Assembly (NCBI RefSeq): GCF_030403435.1
Contig: NZ_JAUEPH010000008.1
Coordinates: 62,001 to 126,000 of the forward strand
Direction of reading: 5' to 3'
Length of the DNA: 64,000 nucleotides
Origin: Algoriphagus sediminis
Lineage (GTDB): Bacteria > Bacteroidota > Bacteroidia > Cytophagales > Cyclobacteriaceae
In this document: in pieces, positions 62,169 through 64,000 of the stretch
How positions within the stretch are numbered: position 1 is the stretch's first letter
Layout of the letters: each line of letters opens with the position of its first letter
The notes under the pieces: model-generated
Told to the model about the DNA's origin: nothing
What the model saw: the letters and a program-made list of their open reading frames with translations, nothing else
Databases searched by the model: none
Program-made: the position numbers and the translations under genes

Positions 62169-63347
62169 ATGATACGAGTAGATGAAAAAGGGTTTTATGG
62201 CAAATTCGGTGGAGCTTACATTCCTGAAATGCTGCACCCAAATATTGAGGAGCTAAAAGAAAATTATGAAGCCATTACAGCTTCAATAGAGTTTAAGGAA
62301 GAATTTCAGAGTTTATTGAAGGACTTTGTAGGGCGACCCACGCCTCTTTACTTCGCAAAAAGATTCTCCGATAAATATGGGGCTAAAATCTACTTTAAGA
62401 GAGAAGATCTTTGTCATACCGGTGCCCATAAGGTAAATAATACGATCGGTCAGATTATTTTGGCCAAAAAGCTTGGCAAGAAAAGGATTATTGCTGAAAC
62501 CGGAGCTGGGCAACATGGAGTTGCAACAGCCACAGTTTGTGCACTGATGGGCATGGACTGTACGGTTTATATGGGAGCTTTGGACATTCAGAGGCAAAAG
62601 CCAAATGTGGAGAGAATGAAAATTCTAGGGGCCAAAGTAGTTCCTGCTACATCCGGTTCTCAAACACTCAAGGACGCGACAAATGAAGCAATGCGGCAAT
62701 GGATTAATAATCCAGTAGACACACATTATATCATTGGGTCGGTGGTAGGTCCACATCCATATCCTGAAATGGTGGCTAGGTTTCAGTCAGTAATTTCTGA
62801 AGAGATCAAGTGGCAGCTTAAGGAGAAAGAGGGTAGAGAAAACCCAGACTTAGTCATCGCCTGTGTAGGAGGAGGTTCAAATGCGGCTGGAGCATTTTTC
62901 CATTATTACAATACCCCAGAGGTTAGGCTCATTGCGGCTGAAGCAGCTGGATTGGGAATCAGCTCTGGAAAATCTGCCGCGACAACTGCCTTGGGCACTC
63001 CGGGAATTTTGCATGGCTCAAAGACTTTGCTGATGCAAACAGAAGATGGGCAAGTAGTAGAGCCACACTCAATTTCTGCAGGTTTGGATTATCCTGGAAT
63101 TGGTCCGGTGCATGCACATCTTTTTGATGTGGGAAGAGCCGAATTCGTAGGAGTGGAGGATGAAGACGCCATGAAGGCTGGGATAGAGCTTAGTCGACTG
63201 GAGGGAATCATCCCTGCCATCGAAACTGCACATGCCATTCATGCACTAAATATGATCGAGTATAAAAAAGATGATGTAATCGTGATCAATCTTTCAGGAA
63301 GAGGGGATAAAGACTTGGATACCTACATTAAGTGGGGTAATTATTAA
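62169..63347 (+). CDS. trpB: Tryptophan synthase beta chain
   Basis: 392 aa, PLP enzyme. [19 protein letters not shown], then the PLP lysine in [28 protein letters not shown], and the phosphate-binding [14 protein letters not shown]. It condenses indole with serine. This is the TrpB1 form that partners with TrpA, encoded next. Confidence 0.97.
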   Translation: MIRVDEKGFYGKFGGAYIPEMLHPNIEELKENYEAITASIEFKEEFQSLLKDFVGRPTPLYFAKRFSDKYGAKIYFKREDLCHTGAHKVNNTIGQIILAKKLGKKRIIAETGAGQHGVATATVCALMGMDCTVYMGALDIQRQKPNVERMKILGAKVVPATSGSQTLKDATNEAMRQWINNPVDTHYIIGSVVGPHPYPEMVARFQSVISEEIKWQLKEKEGRENPDLVIACVGGGSNAAGAFFHYYNTPEVRLIAAEAAGLGISSGKSAATTALGTPGILHGSKTLLMQTEDGQVVEPHSISAGLDYPGIGPVHAHLFDVGRAEFVGVEDEDAMKAGIELSRLEGIIPAIETAHAIHALNMIEYKKDDVIVINLSGRGDKDLDTYIKWGNY

Positions 63348-63364
63348 TTTTTTGATTAGTTAAA

Positions 63365-64000
63365 ATGAACCGAATTCATCAATTATTTGAGAATAAAAGG
63401 GAGAGAGTTCTCTCTATCTACTTCACTGCTGGGTTTCCACATTTAGAGGATACTTTGGAAGTGATGGAGTCCATCCAAGAGGGAGGGGCTGATATCATCG
63501 AGATCGGTGTACCATATTCTGATCCCATTGCCGATGGACCAACCATTCAGGAAAGTAATTTGGTTGCCCTGGAAAATGGAATTACTCTGAAGAAAATTTT
63601 CAATCAACTCGAGAACTTCAGAGAAAAGATCAACATTCCGGTGGTGATGATGGGGTATTTGAACCCTATCATTCAATATGGAATTGAGGAGTTTTGTAAA
63701 AAATGCCAGGAGGTTGGGATTGATGGTTTGATTTTACCCGACCTTCCCATGTCTCAGTACCTGGAGGAGTACAAGGAGCTTTTTGAGCAATACGGTTTGG
63801 CAAACACTTTTTTGATTTCCCCACAGACCTCAGAGGCAAGAATTCGTGAAATCGATGAAAATTCTGATGGGTTCATTTATGTGGTTTCATCCCATAGCAT
63901 CACAGGAGCAAAATCTGGAATCAGTTCTGAGCAGATCAGTTATTTTGAACGGGTTCAGCAAATGAATCTTAAGAATCCAAGACTTATTGGCTTTGGCATT
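63365..64000 (+). CDS. trpA: Tryptophan synthase alpha chain (partial, runs off the window)
   Basis: ATG at 63365, frame open to the window end (212 codons seen, ~50 missing). MNRIHQLFENKRERVLSIYF, TAGFPHLEDTLEVMESIQEG and GADIIEIGVPYSDPIADGPT (catalytic Glu in EIGVPYSDP), then VVMMGYLNPIIQYGIEEFCK and DGLILPDLPMSQYLEEYKEL, are diagnostic. It cleaves indole-3-glycerol phosphate and channels indole to TrpB. Last gene visible of the operon. Confidence 0.95.
   Translation, partial: MNRIHQLFENKRERVLSIYFTAGFPHLEDTLEVMESIQEGGADIIEIGVPYSDPIADGPTIQESNLVALENGITLKKIFNQLENFREKINIPVVMMGYLNPIIQYGIEEFCKKCQEVGIDGLILPDLPMSQYLEEYKELFEQYGLANTFLISPQTSEARIREIDENSDGFIYVVSSHSITGAKSGISSEQISYFERVQQMNLKNPRLIGFGI

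Overview
The window is about 64 kb of a Bacteroidota chromosome, most likely Cytophagales (Cyclobacteriaceae, Algoriphagus-like). The reasons are: an adjacent SusC/SusD pair, outer-membrane beta-barrel and VCBS/FG-GAP lipoproteins, genes of Bacteroidota-only families (DUF5683, DUF6249), no obvious Shine-Dalgarno sequences, and repeated promoters of the Bacteroidota type (TTG, 18-21 nt, TAnnTTTG). Base composition is moderately AT-rich throughout. I saw no insertion sequence, prophage, integrase or CRISPR array. This is mostly ordinary chromosome with a few accessory patches.

Layout. 1-10 kb: the tail of an outer-membrane receptor, pdhB, rhodanese and aldehyde dehydrogenase genes, a phosphoesterase, a 47-aa basic protein, hisS, ybaB and a glycosyltransferase, then an OmpA/TPR protein. 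10-23 kb: a SusC/SusD/VCBS nutrient-uptake locus followed by a creatininase-family hydrolase, glycosylasparaginase, cutC and a cytochrome-like VCBS gene that looks broken. 23-35 kb: a CBS protein, metZ behind a SAM riboswitch, a prs-rplY-pth group, a 992-aa protein I do not recognise, an M14 peptidase, a dienelactone-hydrolase-like enzyme, EcsC and tRNA-Gln. 35-48 kb: rpsF-rpsR-rplI, a coiled-coil membrane protein, methyltransferases, apaG, ung, and the parA-parB-DUF5683-dapB-lepB group, then yidC and pyrG. 48-57 kb: two orphan genes, an ECF sigma factor with a membrane partner and a divergent DUF6249 gene, the CCA-adding enzyme, an S41 peptidase, an ftsE-like ATPase, a transaldolase-like aldolase and the 4.5S SRP RNA. 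57.5-64 kb: a complete-order trp operon (trpE-G-D-C-F-B-A, trpA cut by the window edge).

Regulation is the most interesting layer. The trp operon starts with a 25-codon leader peptide containing three Trp codons in a row, followed by a strong intrinsic terminator, which is classical attenuation architecture. metZ is preceded by a SAM (S-box type) riboswitch and by a hairpin that ends one base before the start codon. The ECF sigma gene and the divergent DUF6249 gene share a back-to-back promoter pair with identical TGTAAC-N16-GCATC elements, which suggests autoregulation and a three-gene regulon core. A LacI-type palindrome sits upstream of susC.

The cytochrome/VCBS gene after cutC carries two independent lesions. 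Its start codon appears to have been lost by the same base change that turned the cutC stop from TGA to TAA, and there is a net -1 frameshift near 22.43 kb. All functional calls rest on reading the sequence and on family knowledge; no database search was run.
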